A stretch of 5,256 nucleotides of DNA from Desulfobulbaceae bacterium (lineage in GTDB: Bacteria > Desulfobacterota > Desulfobulbia > Desulfobulbales > DAOVSZ01): contig DAOVSZ010000227.1 in the NCBI GenBank assembly GCA_030627725.1, positions 1-5,256 on the forward strand, given 5' to 3'. Below the pieces are notes generated by a model. The model was not told where the DNA came from. It worked only from the letters and a program-made list of their open reading frames with translations, and made no database searches. Positions 4,975 through 5,256 of this stretch are shown here, piece by piece; the stretch's first letter is position 1; every line of letters starts with the position of its first letter. The position numbers were made by a program, and so were the translations under genes.

Positions 4975-5256
4975 GCCAGTCTAAAAAGCCTCCGGGCATT
5001 CGCCGTAGTTTGCTCCAGAACCGTTTCAACAGCAACACCACGAAGCTGGGCCACCTTCATGGCTGTATACAGGACATAAAGCGGTTCGTTCCGCTTCCCT
5101 CTTTTCGGTTCAGGAGCCAGGAAAGGTCCATCAGTTTCCAAAAGCAATGAGGAAAGAGGCGCCTTAGCAGCCACCTCCTGCAGGGATTTTGCATTAGGAA
5201 ACGTCACCACACCAGGGATTGAGACATACAATCCGAGCTCCACGACCCTCTCCGCC
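4971..5256 (-). CDS. TatD-family metal-dependent hydrolase, C-terminal part (runs off the window)
   Basis: The last 94 residues of a TatD-family hydrolase; full-length members have about 260. The frame is open to the right edge, continuing upstream of the GTG at 5243 (residues AERV precede it), so that GTG is an internal Val codon and not the start. Family signatures are LGLYVSIPGVVTF; LLLETDGPFLAPEP, with the conserved metal-site Asp of ETD encoded at 5132-5130; and RGKRNEPLYV, ending in the typical TTANARRLFRL. TatD proteins are TIM-barrel amidohydrolase-superfamily enzymes with divalent-metal-dependent nuclease activity (DNA repair or quality control), acting in the cytosol. The gene precedes yggS on the minus strand and overlaps it by 4 nt (ATGA), so the two are co-transcribed. 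Which paralogue it is (TatD, YcfH or YjjV type) cannot be decided from this fragment. Confidence 0.93.
   Translation of the reverse strand, partial: AERVVELGLYVSIPGVVTFPNAKSLQEVAAKAPLSSLLLETDGPFLAPEPKRGKRNEPLYVLYTAMKVAQLRGVAVETVLEQTTANARRLFRLA

Noticed and set aside
5241..5243. GTG at 5243 as the start of the TatD-family gene
   Set aside because: Family-like sequence continues upstream to the window edge in frame, and the family length is about 260 residues, so this is an internal Val codon.

Overview
The window looks like ordinary chromosome from a selenium-using anaerobic bacterium, most likely a Desulfobacterota (deltaproteobacterial) species. That placement is an inference. It rests on a SelW-like selenoprotein with an in-frame TGA, an RhlB-type helicase with long basic extensions, an FHA-cyclase fusion, and a base composition that is roughly balanced, with AT-rich intergenic DNA. 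No 16S or other marker gene is present to confirm it.

Layout, left to right. Positions 1-221 hold no gene I can support. They contain several short hairpins (about 60-131) and then an AT-rich, promoter-like stretch. A Sel1-repeat protein follows (222-863, +). An intergenic repeat, copy 1, lies at about 914-1019. Next is an RhlB-like DEAD-box RNA helicase (1040-2632, +, TTG start). An 11-bp inverted repeat (2643-2688) separates it from a small SelW/Rdx-family selenoprotein gene (2750-2971, +). This gene is easily missed because codon 11 is TGA, and an out-of-frame ORF (2826-3122) covers most of it. Copy 2 of the intergenic repeat (about 2973-3103) starts directly after the selenoprotein stop codon. 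Then comes an FHA-domain class III adenylate cyclase (3188-4168, +). Its 3' end faces a convergent minus-strand pair: a PLP-binding YggS/PLPBP protein (4282-4974) and, overlapping it by 4 nt at ATGA, the C-terminal part of a TatD-family hydrolase that runs off the right edge (4971-5256). Between the convergent genes is a 97-nt imperfect hairpin.

The plus-strand genes are separated by 116-216 nt and show no shared pathway. They are better read as separate units than as one operon. The tatD-yggS pair is a genuine overlapping operon. The most noteworthy content is the selenoprotein with a candidate bacterial SECIS hairpin, and the two-copy intergenic repeat, whose terminal arms differ by compensating base changes. 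No phage, CRISPR, transposase or defence genes are visible, and I do not see a multi-gene novel system.
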